A DNA stretch of 64,000 nt from Hydractinia symbiolongicarpus (lineage: Eukaryota > Cnidaria > Hydrozoa > Anthoathecata > Hydractiniidae), in NCBI RefSeq assembly GCF_029227915.1, contig NC_079884.1, forward strand, positions 14,012,001 through 14,076,000, read 5' to 3'. The translations under genes were made by a program, and so were the position numbers. Shown piece by piece: positions 23,101 to 35,636 of the stretch (position 1 is the stretch's first letter; every line of letters starts with the position of its first letter). Below the pieces are notes generated by a model. That model was not told the origin of the DNA and ran no database searches. It saw nothing but the letters and a program-made list of their open reading frames with translations.

Positions 23101-26100
23101 GGCTTAATGAAGCTTACTCTGACAAAAGCATTACCTGATATCTTGGACAAGGTAAAAATGAGTACGGATATAGATTTCGAAGGCACTATGAAGAGATTCT
23201 TTGTTTAAATTTCATTTTGGTTTATACCTGAATGTATTGAATATTTCTTGCTACATTTGTTTCTCTTTCTTTTTAGGTTATTGTGCTGGATACAGATGTG
23301 TTCTTTCTGACAAATATTGCAGAACTTTGGAAATTGTTTGAGAAATTTTCCACTCAGCAGGTAATGCCTTCTGGGATTAAACCCGGTTATAAAGTGTGTG
23401 AACATAACTGGAGATACACATTTCTTGCGAGTGTAAAAATTTAACAAACTTGATGTTTGCGTGAAGGTTCAAATCAAACTTGGATTAAATTATTTTGTTT
23501 AATCTCAAAAATAATCAAATTGTTTTATTACTGCTTTTGAGAAAATGCAAGATTCTTTTTGTTATTAATATATCACGACACCTTTAAATTTTAAATTTTT
23601 AGGCTATTGGACTTGTAGAAAACCAAAGTGAATGGTACACTGGAAAACTCTGGAAGAAGTACAAGCATTGGCCGGCTCTGGTTAGTAATTACAATTTCTG
23701 TATATCCCTGTGTAATACAACTAAATGACATTAAGTTTTATCTTCTTCAATATTATGTATTAAATTCAGGGAAATGTAGATAGTTTTAAAATATCACCAG
23801 AAATTGTTTTTAGAACATTGGCTGCTTAGTTAAAAGCTCTTTCTATAACTACATATCAGAATCGATAGTGTAGTTACTTGTTAATACGACTCACAAAACT
23901 TGTGAGAGAAACAGTTAATGAAGAATTCCAGTTAAGAAACATTAGAATACAATTTATTTTTATGATAATAAAATAAAAAGTCCTTTTTTAGAAGCAGTTC
24001 AGAACATCAGTCGTCCTTTTATCATCAGTCGTCTTTTTTATTATATTTTGACACTGCTTGATTGTATCTGTGGAGTGTATCATATTATTGTATTGCACGT
24101 TCATTTTAAAGGGCCGAGGATTCAACACAGGTGTTATGTTGTTCGATTTACAAAAGCTTCGACAAATTGGATGGGCAAACTTATGGAGGATGACGGCAGA
24201 AAAACAATTGATCAATCTCTTGTCAACTGTACTGGCTGATCAAGATGTAATAAATGCTGCCTTGAAAGATAATCCACAAGTTGTGTACAAGTTACCCTGC
24301 GAATGGAATATTCAGCTAAGTGATAACACTCAAAGTGAGTACTGCTATGAGGAAGTGACAGATCTAAAAATCATACACTGGAACTCACCAAAAAAACTTG
24401 GAGTCAAACATAAACATGCAAAGTATTTTCGTAACATGTATCTAACATTTCTGCAGTATGATGGAAATCTGTTGAGGTATAGTTTATTTTAACTTTATAT
24501 TTTATTAATATTCGTGACAGAGAGTGCTTTTAATTTGAATATTTTAGATGATTAAACCACGTGTTATTCTCTATGATAACAACAACCTAAAGGGTAGAAT
24601 AAACTACAGTATGCATGTTGATAATGTCCTTTACATCTTTTGGTGAATTTTAGAATGTCTTGCATTTAGGAATAAAATTTTCTCTTGTAATGTTGGTCAA
24701 GATATGGAAGGTGAAAGTACTAGCGATGTTACATTAACAGAATCTGATCAATGTTATGAATTTAATTTGGAACAGACCATGTCGAGAAGAGTTCATTTGT
24801 TTTATGTTGATTATAACTATGAACCCGTAAGTGGTGATATCTTTTGCGTTTTAAAAGTAGTGACACTGTGTACTTATGATGTTTGTGTACAAACTGTTAC
24901 TCCCTTTTATTATAAATTACTGCACGTCTGTTTTGGTGCCTGTGAGCCTAAATGGTAGCAACAGGCAAATCCCCTTTGATTTTTTCATGGGCTGACAACT
25001 AGCTATAAAGAATGGCTAGTATTCCCCCCTTCCTAGACATACCAAGAAATTTATGTTTTTTGTCCTCTTTACATCTAGACGAAAATGAACTATAAATTCT
25101 CTCTTCTCAGATTGATGGTAAAGATATCACATTGTTAGCACATTTATCTATGGACAGACTTCAAATATTAGAATCACTAGCGCAGCATTGGGAAGGTAAA
25201 CATTAAAAGTTTAAACAACTATGCATTTTTGCACACGTTTGTCGTTGTATATCTGACTTTCACTACACGTTGGTTGTTCTTTATCTGAGTTTCACTTATC
25301 ACTTTTACCATAATTTTATGACAGGACCAATGTCGATATCTTTGTATGCATCTGATGCTGAAGCTCAGCAATTTTCACGCTATTCCAGCAAATCTGATGT
25401 TCTCAGCAAGAGGGGAAATATAGGAGTACATATTGTATACAAGGATGGGGTGAGTAGTGATTTCGTCATGACAACACTAACCACGCCCCCTCTGGTAAAA
25501 GCTGAAAGAGCACCCCCTCCAATGGAGACGTCGTATTGCTTCAAAACTTGGCACAAGTGTTTGTTAGCACATTAAGGAAGGTCTGGATAAAAAAAAAATC
25601 TGAATGACATCATCCAGTCAAAGATGACTTCGTATATTTCCGAACCTGAGAACATAAACTCTGGACTAAGAAAAGTTTATGTTTAGTTGATAGAAGCATA
25701 AACAGACTGAAATATGACTTAGGAAGTGTCGATAAGGATATTTCAAGAAAAGAAAAAAAAAATTTTTGACCGATTTTTCACCCACAATCGGTCACTGATC
25801 CTTACAATAGACGTGAAGTTACACCAAAAACTTTTCGATTATGCCGAAGCTAACTAAGTTAGCTTCGGGATAGTCGAAAGAATGATGAAAAGTCATCAAA
25901 TTTCAACCTCTAACACGGTACGCTTCAGAAGACATTACGAACACATTTCAAGAAAATGAGGTGTAGGGTGATAAGGAAGTGTTGTTTGTAATTAACAAGT
26001 CAGGCCGTTTTTCACTGGGTGGAACATTTAATAGGCGAGATTCTCTAATTAGCTCGTTGAACATACCCTGTTTTACCGAAAATAGAATTCAATTTTGTCT

Positions 26101-29100
26101 TGTTTCTTTATCCACAAAAATTTCACCACTCGGTCAGACTTTAGAAAAATTTCCACCTAGTTGGAATTCCGCTTAAATGCAACACAAACATATGGTTCTG
26201 CTGATTATTTAGATTCTAAAGCGAGTAGCTAATTAATTTCAATACAACCTCTTCAGCAAGTTATGTACCATCAATCTATCTTATATTTCAGGATCTCTAT
26301 CCAGTCAACTATCTTCGCAATATTGCTTTAGAACAAGTTCAAACAACACATGTTTTTTTAAGCGATATCGATTTTCTACCAATGACAGGATTGTACACTT
26401 ATTTACGGTATGTGAGGATGTCGCATGTTGTTGTGGTGATTACTAGTTCTTGCAATAACACATTTTTTCTATTTTTAGTAACATTGCGAGTTCTACAGAT
26501 CTGCAAAAGAAGGTTTATTTATTTATTTAATTTTATTTATTCAATTTTTGTTGAAATATATATTCTCAGTATTTCATTTTTTCTTTTTTTAATTTTTCTT
26601 ATGTAGGCTGTTGTGGTACCTGCTTTCGAAGCGTTTCAGTACAAGTTTAATTTTCCACCAACTAAAGAAATTTTAATCAACATGCTTGATAGTGGAAAGC
26701 TTGATACATTCAGGTAAAAGAAAATTGAATTTTTATACCTTCCAAACAAGGATTTATTATATTGAAGAAGAACTACTTTGTTCATCACTAACATTCTCTC
26801 TTGAGAATGACATACGGATGTGCTATGAAAAATATTCGCATATACGTAAGGATTTGTTATTTCTTATTTTATTATGCATGATCTGGCGGAGTCTGAACGC
26901 CAGATCATGCATAATAACCCCAGAACGAGAACCCAGAAAATAATAAACATTCAATTTACTGCTGTCTGTAATCTAGTTAAAACAGTATAATAGAATGCAA
27001 AGTATTCCTAAAGTAAAAAATCAAGAATTAACGAGGTTTGTGAAGCAAATGCGAAAGCATCCGTTCTTTCCTATTGTTCATCCCATTTCATATGTTGTAA
27101 CCCCTTTCTCAAAATAACCTTAAAATTTTCCATAAACCGCCTACTTTAATCGTTTTTGTCTTTGTACGTAGACAAAATGTTTGGCCGGCTGGACACGCTC
27201 CGACAAATTTTGACAAATGGAAATCCGCTACAAAAAATTATATGGTTTGTACTATTTTTGTTTTTCTTTGAAACAAAGCCAACATCTAAGACAACATTTC
27301 CATTTTAATTAAATTCCTTTTATAAGGCAATTGTCCATGCGCACAAGGTTATAGCGCTGCGCAGTTTTCACAATCCTGTTTTAAAAAATTTCATTTAAGC
27401 GAAAAATTTTATTGCAATTTGAAATCTCATTCAAAAGGCCTATTTTGATGGAAGTAGAAGCATTTCACTTTTATTTTGGGCATGCCGTGCGTAAGGAATT
27501 GTGGTTGTGAGCCAGCTGTAAGAATGCTTATAAAGTAGGAAATTTATCGGACACAAGACTTCCTTGCCTACAATAGCTTTCTTTGTGTCTTAGATCGAGT
27601 GGAAGACAGATTTTGAACCTTACATTTTGGTGAAGCGTCAAAATCTACCATATTACGATATGAGATTTGTAGGCTTTGGTTGGAACAAGGTTTCGCATAT
27701 CATGGAACTTCACGCTGCTAAGTATGTCTTTTATGTTCTTAAATAAAATGACTTCGATGCTTCTAAAAAGTCGTGAATTTTTAATTCCTTATTAGACCTA
27801 CCTGGTTCAGGTGAGGTCCTATAAATCGGCCTGTGTCTTTACGTGCGTCCATTACCAGAATTATTTCTGTCTGATTTTATGCACAAAAATAGAGAAAAAG
27901 ACCCTTGAATGTGACAAAGTCAATTTTGTCAGAAAAAATTTTATCGGCTCTAAAATGTTGGATTTATGCGCAAAATGAGAAAAAGTGGTCCTTAAAATAT
28001 GTATTCTCAGGATTGAATCATTGGGACAAAAAACTTTCTGGGGATTGGTTTATTAGTTTCTTCTGATGTTAGGGGAAAATTTTTAAAAAAAATAATTTTA
28101 CCCAATAATAACGAATTCGTGGGTAAAATGAAACAGAACGGTTCAAAAAAACGGATTTTAGAGCTTAGGTGACACTATTATTTAAACTGTCCTTTTTCGA
28201 TAAGATGGATGTTTTTTTCTAAATAATTTATAAACTCAAGTAGGTCCAGTTTATTGAAATTTCGCTTGTTTCTCTTTAGACAACCTAAAAAATTATTTTT
28301 ACACATTGTCCTCCTCTATAATTAAAAAATCATTTCTTGGAATTACCGCAGGTTTTTTCTTTCATTTTTACATCAAGTAAATAACATAGTCAAAAATCCT
28401 TACAAAAGTTGGTTAATGCTGAAAAAACAAAATTTCAAAGTGAACCACCTGCTACAACTATTTTCTTATTTTCCGAATAGTAACCTCCTTTTGAAAACGA
28501 GGCGTGGTATGGTAAACCGAAGAATAGTAAGCGTTTGACTACGATAGGCACAGCCCCTATTTTCTTGAAAATAAATCGAGTTAAAATTTTGTATACTTAA
28601 CAAATCCGCCTTTCTGAATACGACCACCACAATCCCGTTCCTTATTTTAGATAGAAAAAGAAAAATACGAGAAAAGTGTACGTGTACATTTGTTGTTTAG
28701 GTACAAATTCATAGTTGCAGCGAACGGATTTATCATACATATGCCCCATGCTCCCTCTTTTGATATCACGAAATACAGATCTAATAATGTATATAGAAGG
28801 TGAGTTGACCCGTTACGCTCTCTACATGTCATTTTTTAGCGTGTATCTTAACTGGTACTTTCCTAATGAGAAGTATGTGGAAGAAGGTATTTGCAGTTAA
28901 ATTTCCAACACGCATGTAATAGAGCTTCTTAAATCTTCCCTATTTTTGAAAACCATAGTACGCTTCTGGGCAGTCCCTGCAGAGTAGTTATACAGGACAG
29001 GAACGCAGCAGGTAGAAGTGCTGCTGCGTTTCCTTTATAAACCTCCGAAATAAAAAACTTAAAGTTTGGAACCAATATATTGATTCCTAAAATCTTAACA

Positions 29101-30144
29101 ATCTACAATTTTTGTCTTTCTGAGTGATTTTTTTTTTCATTATTACGTTTTAAAAAATGACCAGCCAGAATTTATGTTAGAAAATAATTTAATATTAGTA
29201 ACTTTTGAATTTCCTTCCTAAGATTTTTCTCAAATCTTTTAAAATATGGATTTTTTTTCAAATTTGTAAAATTTTATAGGGCCATCCTGTACTATCACTT
29301 CCCCACACTTATTTATGGCATTTAAAATTACGTGACATCCAGACTCGCCATTTCCTTCCCCAGGAATAAAAAATTTAAGGGTCAACACATCCCTTGGGTA
29401 GAAAAATGGCTTTTAATTCCCGTTTGAAAAAATGATAAATTTTGAAACAATCTCTGCCCCGTAACACGACTACCACTCTCCCACCTTTCTGTTTATTGGT
29501 ATAAACAAAAAGGTGGAGGGTGATAGTCATGTTACACTCGTAGCGCTACTAATTTTGTAACTGAGTCACCAAGAAGACAAATAGTTAAAATTCTTGTCAA
29601 TTTATAAAATGTATGCTCCCAGACAAGAGCTGGAATAATAGATCACAAACTAAAAATTACCTTCCATTACAAAATGCATCGACGCAGTGAAAACAAGTTA
29701 CGGGTCAACCCGCTTAAGATCTTCACGCTATACTGCTTTACAAAAAAAGTAGAACTTATACAATGATTTAAGAGATGCTTGCAAAGAGCTATAGGAAACG
29801 AATGACTTCATTTTAATTTAGCATATACTTGCACTTTAGAAAGAAGTTCTAGTTTAAAAATTTATAAAAATCTTCCTTTGCACCGCTAAATTTTCATATA
29901 ATACAAATTCATTGTCCTGGACGCGCAAAATGCGACAGTCAATTTTGTGTTATCGCCAAATATGCGCGAAACGGAAACCCGATTTTACAAGTATTTTTCC
30001 TCACGTTATATCCGGAGTTTGCATATAAGGCACTGCATACACTAAGTCTATTATTCGTATTTTACGTTTAGATGTTTACGAAAACGAAAAGAAGAATTTA
30101 AAGGTGATCTAGAAAGAAAATATAAAGTAAATTTTGATAGTTAG
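14127..30144 (+). CDS. LARGE1: LARGE-type xylosyl-/glucuronyltransferase
   Basis: A Golgi type II enzyme that extends matriglycan (alternating xylose and glucuronate) on alpha-dystroglycan. Exons: 14127-14268, 20613-20773, 22488-22659, 22748-22782, 23056-23151, 23277-23360, 23603-23680, 24112-24476, 24670-24826, 25111-25195, 25325-25449, 26292-26407, 26479-26512, 26607-26713, 27172-27244, 27594-27721, 28701-28799, 30072-30144. They total 2130 nt (709 aa) and all phases agree. Exon 1 gives a short cytosolic tail and membrane anchor ([19 protein letters not shown]). Exon 2 is a coiled-coil stem. The GT8 domain ([13 protein letters not shown] onward) has the DxD VLDTD; the GT49 domain has LSDIDFLPM, and late motifs VGFGWNK and [12 protein letters not shown] are intact. 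Intron 1 (6.3 kb) carries a LINE. LARGE1 versus LARGE2 cannot be decided; the symbol marks the family. The junction of exons 1 and 2 is the least certain. Confidence 0.93.
14269..17645. other. LARGE intron 1, first part
   Basis: No further LARGE exon found. A plus-strand frame at 15243-15491 ends in a coding-like stretch ([18 protein letters not shown]) but has no recognisable family and ends in a stop, so it is not an exon of this gene. The rest is AT-rich. Confidence 0.5.
17646..20490 (-). mobile_element. LINE copy with endonuclease, RT, PHD-like finger and C-terminal domain
   Basis: The longest of three copies, antisense within LARGE intron 1; the 3' end is an (ATG)n run at 17646-17664. 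Minus-strand order: endonuclease end (20490-20264, [20 protein letters not shown], with the GGDFNGHVG motif just past a frameshift); endonuclease-to-RT linker (20220-19225); RT (19095-18373, [44 protein letters not shown]); [14 protein letters not shown] of the zinc finger, then a one-base frameshift; C-terminal domain (18301-17672, LYGSETWTV). At least three frame breaks and a 5' truncation make it inactive. APE-type LINE, RTE/CR1-like. Confidence 0.92.
20774..22487. other. LARGE intron 2
   Basis: 1.7 kb of AT-rich sequence with no recognisable exon or element. The frame running on past 20773 is intronic read-through from exon 2. Confidence 0.5.
25832..25882. repeat. Inverted repeat in LARGE intron 11
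   Basis: CTTTTCGATTATGCCGAAGCT and its near-perfect complement ending in CTTCGGGATAGTCGAAAG form arms of about 24 bp with a tight AAGCTAACTAAGTTAGCTT centre. It is probably a palindromic MITE core or a hairpin in the intron RNA. No function assigned. Confidence 0.65.
26869..26917. repeat. Perfect 20-bp hairpin in LARGE intron 14
   Basis: TTATTATGCATGATCTGGCG (26869-26888), a 9-nt loop, then its exact reverse complement (26898-26917). No related copy was seen elsewhere in the window. Confidence 0.85.
29461..29535. repeat. Long imperfect hairpin in LARGE intron 17
   Basis: GTAACACGACTACCACTCTC.. pairs with ..GAGGGTGATAGTCATGTTAC around a TGTTTAT..ATAAACA centre, giving roughly 33-bp arms with a few mismatches. 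A second, shorter inverted repeat (AGGAACGCAGCAG / CTGCTGCGTTTCCT) lies near 29000-29032. These are probably MITE cores. Confidence 0.65.
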
Positions 30145-31137
30145 TATATCAGGAAATAGGTTTACATATTTTATGTTTTAAATTAAGAGACGTCTTTAAA
30201 AAATCGGTAATCAGATTTTTCTAATAAATGATTATACGCGATAAAGTGCGATAAAGTCGAAACTCAAGGGATTAAATGATTGCACATGATATGATAATGA
30301 AATTAATCGCTTTTATTCGCGTTTATATTTCTCGGATATTTTGAGACTTGATGTCTGGCCGAGATTTGCTTATAAAGAAAATAAATAAATTACGTAATAA
30401 ATAAAAAAATGGAATTTTTCACTCTTGAGGTAAATAAGGTATACATTTATTTATTTCAAAGTGTATTTATATATATATATATATGTATATTATGCATATA
30501 TTTTTTATTGTAATATGACGATTTTTAGTATATTATTTTGTGTTTTTATTTGATTGTCCAAAACTGGCATAAACACGTATAATTTTACATATATATGTCA
30601 ATGCTAGCTTTGAAGGAGGTATATTCTTCATATTTTTAGAAAATGAATGTATAAATAAAGATTTTTATTTTAACCGAGTGTCTATTCACACCGATGCCTT
30701 TTGTTTTTAGTTTTGCGTATAGAAAATATACGTCTGGGTTGTCACACTCCTTAAAACTCTTAAAATCTCCTGGAAATCGTATGGAAAATTTTTGTCTGTT
30801 TGACTTGATTTGACTTTTTTCCTCAATGATCAATTTAAAATTGCATTTCTTGCTTAGTGTAAAAAGGTAAAATATTTTAACATAAAGTTTGGGAGAAATG
30901 GTGAGTAAACTATCAACAGTGAACAACAATACAATGATTTAAATTAAACTTATTTTTTGTCATTTTTTTGTACTTGAAAACCTGTAAAATCTCCTGGAAT
31001 CTTCTGGTTATCATCTGGAATTTTATATTCTAAGTTATGTGGGTGTGGCAACCTTTCATGCGGCAGTCAGAAATTAAAAATAAAAATGAACATAGAATAT
31101 TTTAGCATCAATGAAATAGAAAACGTGATGCTTTCCC
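30145..31137. other. 3' flank of LARGE; no gene seen
   Basis: AT-rich, with AATAAA-like polyadenylation words around 30378-30405 and an (AT)n run near 30466-30487. The repeated phrase AAATCTCCTGGAA (near 30765 and 30985) marks degenerate dispersed repeat. Confidence 0.5.
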
Positions 31138-31210
31138 AAACCTCTATCCCTGGACATGTTGTCCCTTTGTATATCGGACGGTGAGAGACAAGTCTTGGGG
31201 ATGAGGTTAA
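31138..31210. mobile_element. Short AACCTC..GAGGTT MITE
   Basis: A 73-bp element beginning AACCTCTATCCCTGG and ending CTTGGGGATGAGGTT, with the family phrase TATCGGACGG inside. Same family as 13046 and 54989. Confidence 0.65.
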
Positions 31211-31667
31211 GAATTTCCCTAGAGGAGCGGATTAGCTGTAATCTCAAAAAAAGTTTTGAATTTGTTTTGATAACGTTCACTGTTTACACCTGACTTTGGT
31301 TCATAACAGGTCAGGTAAAAGAAAGACGAGGGGCAGGGACCCTTAACAACTTATCCAGTAAGTAAGTAGGCTTTAAGTTAACCGGGGGGAAATAGTCGAG
31401 GTTAAATTTAGTCATACTTCTTGGTCACCTTTTTCCAGCTAAATTTAGATTTCGTGGAGAAAGCAATCTGTTTAATGAGCTAATTTGTTTTTATTTTTTC
31501 AAAACAGTAAACTTTTCTTCGTCAATCTCACTAATCGGTATGCGCAACAAGTTGTTGGTCACCACGATGTTGTGAATCGTTCAGCACCAATTGTTATTTC
31601 ATCTCCTTTGTTTTTGTCGTCGTCAGCATATGCGTCAATGTGGTTGTAATATCATAGAAGTTTTAAA

Positions 31668-31768
31668 CCTCGTCCCCAGGGTATCTTGTATTTCCCTGCC
31701 TGGCATCTAAGCGTCGAGACAACAGGTGCTTAGAACGAGGAGACAACAGGTGCTTAGAACGAGGTTGA
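31668..31768. mobile_element. AACCTCGTCCCCAGG MITE copy with internal duplication
   Basis: It starts AACCTCGTCCCCAGGG and ends CGAGGTTGACA. Inside, GAGACAACAGGTGCTTAGAAC is directly repeated with a 27-bp period, ending in AACGAGG each time. Confidence 0.65.
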
Positions 31769-32676
31769 CAAGTTTTCTGTTATTATAATAACAACGTTTA
31801 AAATTCCGCTGGAACTGGATGTAGTTATCTATCTTGCATCAGTCTCAAATGTTCTTGTAGTCTTGTAGCAGTAGTATAATAGTATAATAATGTTCAAATC
31901 AATAAATAAATGTTCAAATTCTCCTATTACAAAAACCTACACGTATAATATGCAACCTTAGGGCATTTTGCCTTCTTGAATAATTTGATGCTCCGTTGTA
32001 TGTACGGCTCCAATGACAAATTGACCCTTGACGAGAATGGTCGGAATATGGTCACAAGAAATGTTCGGAAAAGGCAAAATCGGAATGAGTTTTTAACCAA
32101 GCCGGAGAGCCTCCCGCTAAATCGGGATGTCCAGTGGTCACACCTGCGTTTTAAGAAATTTTATTTTTATTTTAATATTTATCACAAGTTGTTAGACCAT
32201 GATCAATAGAGCATGCGCATTAATTGTTTGGAGTTCATTCATCGTCCTTTTGCCATCGAGCGGATAGTGATCAACAGACGCAACTGAACTGTTAGCATAT
32301 ATATTTACTTGGTTTTCTTATTTTTAGCTATATTTTATTGCACTATTCTCATTCTTATTTTCTAGTGCCTTTCATAAATTCCCTAATATCCTACTTGTAA
32401 ATACCTAGACCTTTAGTTTTGAAATTAGGCTAATAAACCCTAAAAATCACTGATTTTTAGCAAGGCTATATGATGCCTCTTTAAATGCTTAATACACCTT
32501 TCTGTCTTAGTAACTTACAATTGTAAGTTATAAATTCACTTTATTGAAAAAAGTAAGCTAGCATATACCGTCCTATTTACATGATAATTAGACAAACTGC
32601 TCTAGCGACGATCTTGCAATTTCGCTCCCCAGGTGACTTTGTGGTTTTAATTATTTCTTAAAACAACTTTGTGAAA

Positions 32677-35636
32677 ATGCCAGTGAATGAGGGCGGCAAT
32701 TGCATTGTGAAGAGCAAGTGGGTGCTGATAAGCTGCAAACACCCACAAATACAAGGGTGGGTTCGGGCAACTTTTAGAATTAATTTAGTTTAGTGGAAAA
32801 TGCAATTCCTGTACCATGTCATGCAGATAGTTAAAAAAAAGCACTTTAAACAGTTCACTACCACATAGTAAAATAACTATAAAATTAGATAATACGTTTT
32901 TTGGGGTTTGATTTGGATGAACTGGATTTTTTCATGCAAAATAAAATGCCATAGTTGTCCGAAAAACTCAGCACTTTTTATGGGGTCTGTGGATTATCAG
33001 CACCAAGCAAAAAAATGAAATCCTGCGATGTTTCTGCCGGTTTTGTAAAGTGCATGGTTTTTATCAGTACTGTTAGCAATATAGTAGATCTTAGATGTAA
33101 GGCTTAGGATATCATATAGCCATCCAGTGTTGTCAGTAAAGAGAGTAAGTTAGGAAGGAAATTGAAATCACACTGCATAATGGATTGGAGGAAGTTATTC
33201 AATTATTTCTTTTTTTCTTTTTTAGAAAAAGATATTCCAGTATGGTAAGCTATCTAGTTTTGCTTGTTTTTGTAACTTCGTTTTTCCAACAAGAAAAAAA
33301 GTACAACCCCAGTCAAATTCATTATGCAAAGTTTGACACAACTATGCAATTTCCTGTTTCCAAATTTTGCTACTAAGCATTAGCAAATTTTGACATTTTC
33401 TGTCATCAGTAATTTTAGACCTGTTATGGCATGTGCATGCAAACTTAATAATGCATAGATATTATAATGGTGAATTAATAGCAACTTTTTTGCCAAAATG
33501 ACACTTGTTTGCTCGTACTAGGCCTCTTATTTTTTTTGCTGACAACCTAATAACTTGTATAGGCCCTATATATCCACTCACCAAATTTCATTTCAAATGA
33601 GTGTTATTTACGAAATAAGCTTTTTGGAAAAAAGACTAAGCTCTTTAAGTCCAACATCATTTTATATCTCTGGTTTCCTTTAAATTAGATTTATTCATGA
33701 TCCTGTATCTTCTCTCGTCTTCTCATGGTTGATAAACCAGATATAAACTTCAACGAAAGTGAATTAATTTTTAAAAGGGATTGTAAATAACAATTTTTTA
33801 AAAGGAAATGTAAACAATACCGAACTTGACGCCCTGCTATGAAAAAGTCCATAACACGAAAATATTCCTTTATCAATTTACCCCAGAAAAATGTATTATG
33901 AAATTTTTAGCTTATTTTATGCTCTTATCATTTATTATAAAGGAGGGCGAACATTCAATATAGAGTCTTAGATAGATGATCTTTAAAATTATTACATTGC
34001 TACCTGTCCCTTTTCTCTTTTCCCTGGCCCTGAAAACAAGGTTTGATCTTGCAAGTTGCAGGTACACATCCTCGAATATCCTATTGGGACAAGAATTACT
34101 TATGGTTTGTGTTTTACCAATAAGGCTGTTTATTGAGTGCTGATTCTTTAATCAGAATTTTATTCACATTCCTTTATTCCTTTTTACAAACAAAATTAAC
34201 ACAACTGATATGGGGGTCACCTAAGTGTTAAGTTGTACGTATATACAAGACCTAATAAATCTAAAAGGTACCCAAAATATGTGTCAATATTTTCAATTTT
34301 TCAAGCCCTGCCTTAATTTAGCAAAAGCACATTTTATAAATTTAGTGAGTATATATCCCCAAAATGTTTGCATTACATCTATTTTTCATTTACTTAGAGC
34401 TACGAGGAAAATGAAGATAGCAGAGAATGCGAGGCTATGCGAAAGATGTTTGTAGGTGGTTTAAATAGAGAGACTACAGAGGATGATTTCTTCAATTATT
34501 TTTCTTCTTTTGGAAATATGTTGGACAAAGTTATCATACAGGATCCACATACAAAAACGTCCCGAGGTTTTGGTTTTATAACTTATGATCAATCTGATTG
34601 TGTTGAAGCAGTATTTCAGGCACGACCTCATGTGCTTGATGGAAAGACATTAGATGTTAAGCGAGCAATGCCAAGAGAATATAATACTGCAACTGCTCAT
34701 TCAAAGGTTACAAAACTATTTATCGGTGGCATTGGTCCAGACCTTACTCCAGAAGAACTGCAACAATATATTGAAAATCGCCATCCAACATCTATCGGTA
34801 CTGTCAATTCAATTGACTTTTTAAAGGACAGAGAAACAAATAAAAACAAAGGATTTGGTTTTTTGGAATGCTCCAGCACAGATTTTGCGGATCGATTGAC
34901 TATTAGTGAAAATTCGTTCACACTGAAGGATAGGCAAATGTCTTTAAAGAAGGCAGAGCCTAAAAATCCTGAAGGTCAATATAACTTTTGTTCTATTTTT
35001 ATTTTCTTCTTATTTTTTCGATGTTGTTTAGTTTGTTGGCCAGGAAGAAGCAGTGATATTTTCCTCTTCACATAGCACTAGTTCCCTTCGTAATAATTTA
35101 ATTATTTATTTCCAGGTGGCAATGGTGGTCGAGGAGGTCGTGGAGGTGGTGGTTTTAGAGGAGGCCGTGGTGGTGGTGGTGGCTTTCGAGGAGGTCGTGG
35201 AGGTGGTAGTAGTGGTGGGTTTAGAGGAGGTCGTGGCGGTGGTGGTGGTGGTAGAGGAAGGGGTGGCTATAGAGGCGGTTACAATAATGATCAAGGCAAT
35301 TATGGAGGAGGAGTTGGTGGATGGAATAACCAACAGCAAGGCAATGGTTACAATAATTATGACTCAAGTTATGCACAACAGGGAAATCCTGCAGGAGGTC
35401 AAAATTTTAATAACTACAATACTAACCCTGCAGCAGGCGGTGGTGGGTTCGGTGGTAACCAGGCTAGCACATACAATCAGGCACCAAACTATGCCCAAAA
35501 CAGCTATGGTCAGCCCAACTACAATCAAGGTGCTGGTTACAATCAATATGGAGGTCAGAGTACTTATGATGGGACCCAAAATTCTAATCGAGGAAATTGG
35601 GGTGGAACCAGTAACAACAGATACCAACCATATTAA
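32677..35636 (+). CDS. hnRNP A/B-like RNA-binding protein (2 RRM + RGG/QN tail)
   Basis: Proposed exons: 32677-32717, 33226-33244 (19-nt microexon), 34398-34974 and 35116-35636 (1158 nt, 385 aa). RRM1 has MFVGGL and RGFGFITY; RRM2 has LFIGGI and KGFGFLEC, where the usual final aromatic of RNP1 is Cys. Exon 4 encodes an RGG box with repeated FRGGRGGG units, then a Gly/Asn/Gln/Tyr-rich prion-like tail ending RYQPY. Such proteins bind pre-mRNA and mRNA and act in splicing, export and granules. Exons 3 and 4 are firm. The first two are inferred from splice sites and from 41+19 nt restoring phase 0, giving KKRYSSM before exon 3. A 3'-UTR intron (about 35654-35772) and an AATAAA at 36004 fit. The family could equally be named squid-, Hrb- or DAZAP1-like. 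Confidence 0.88.
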
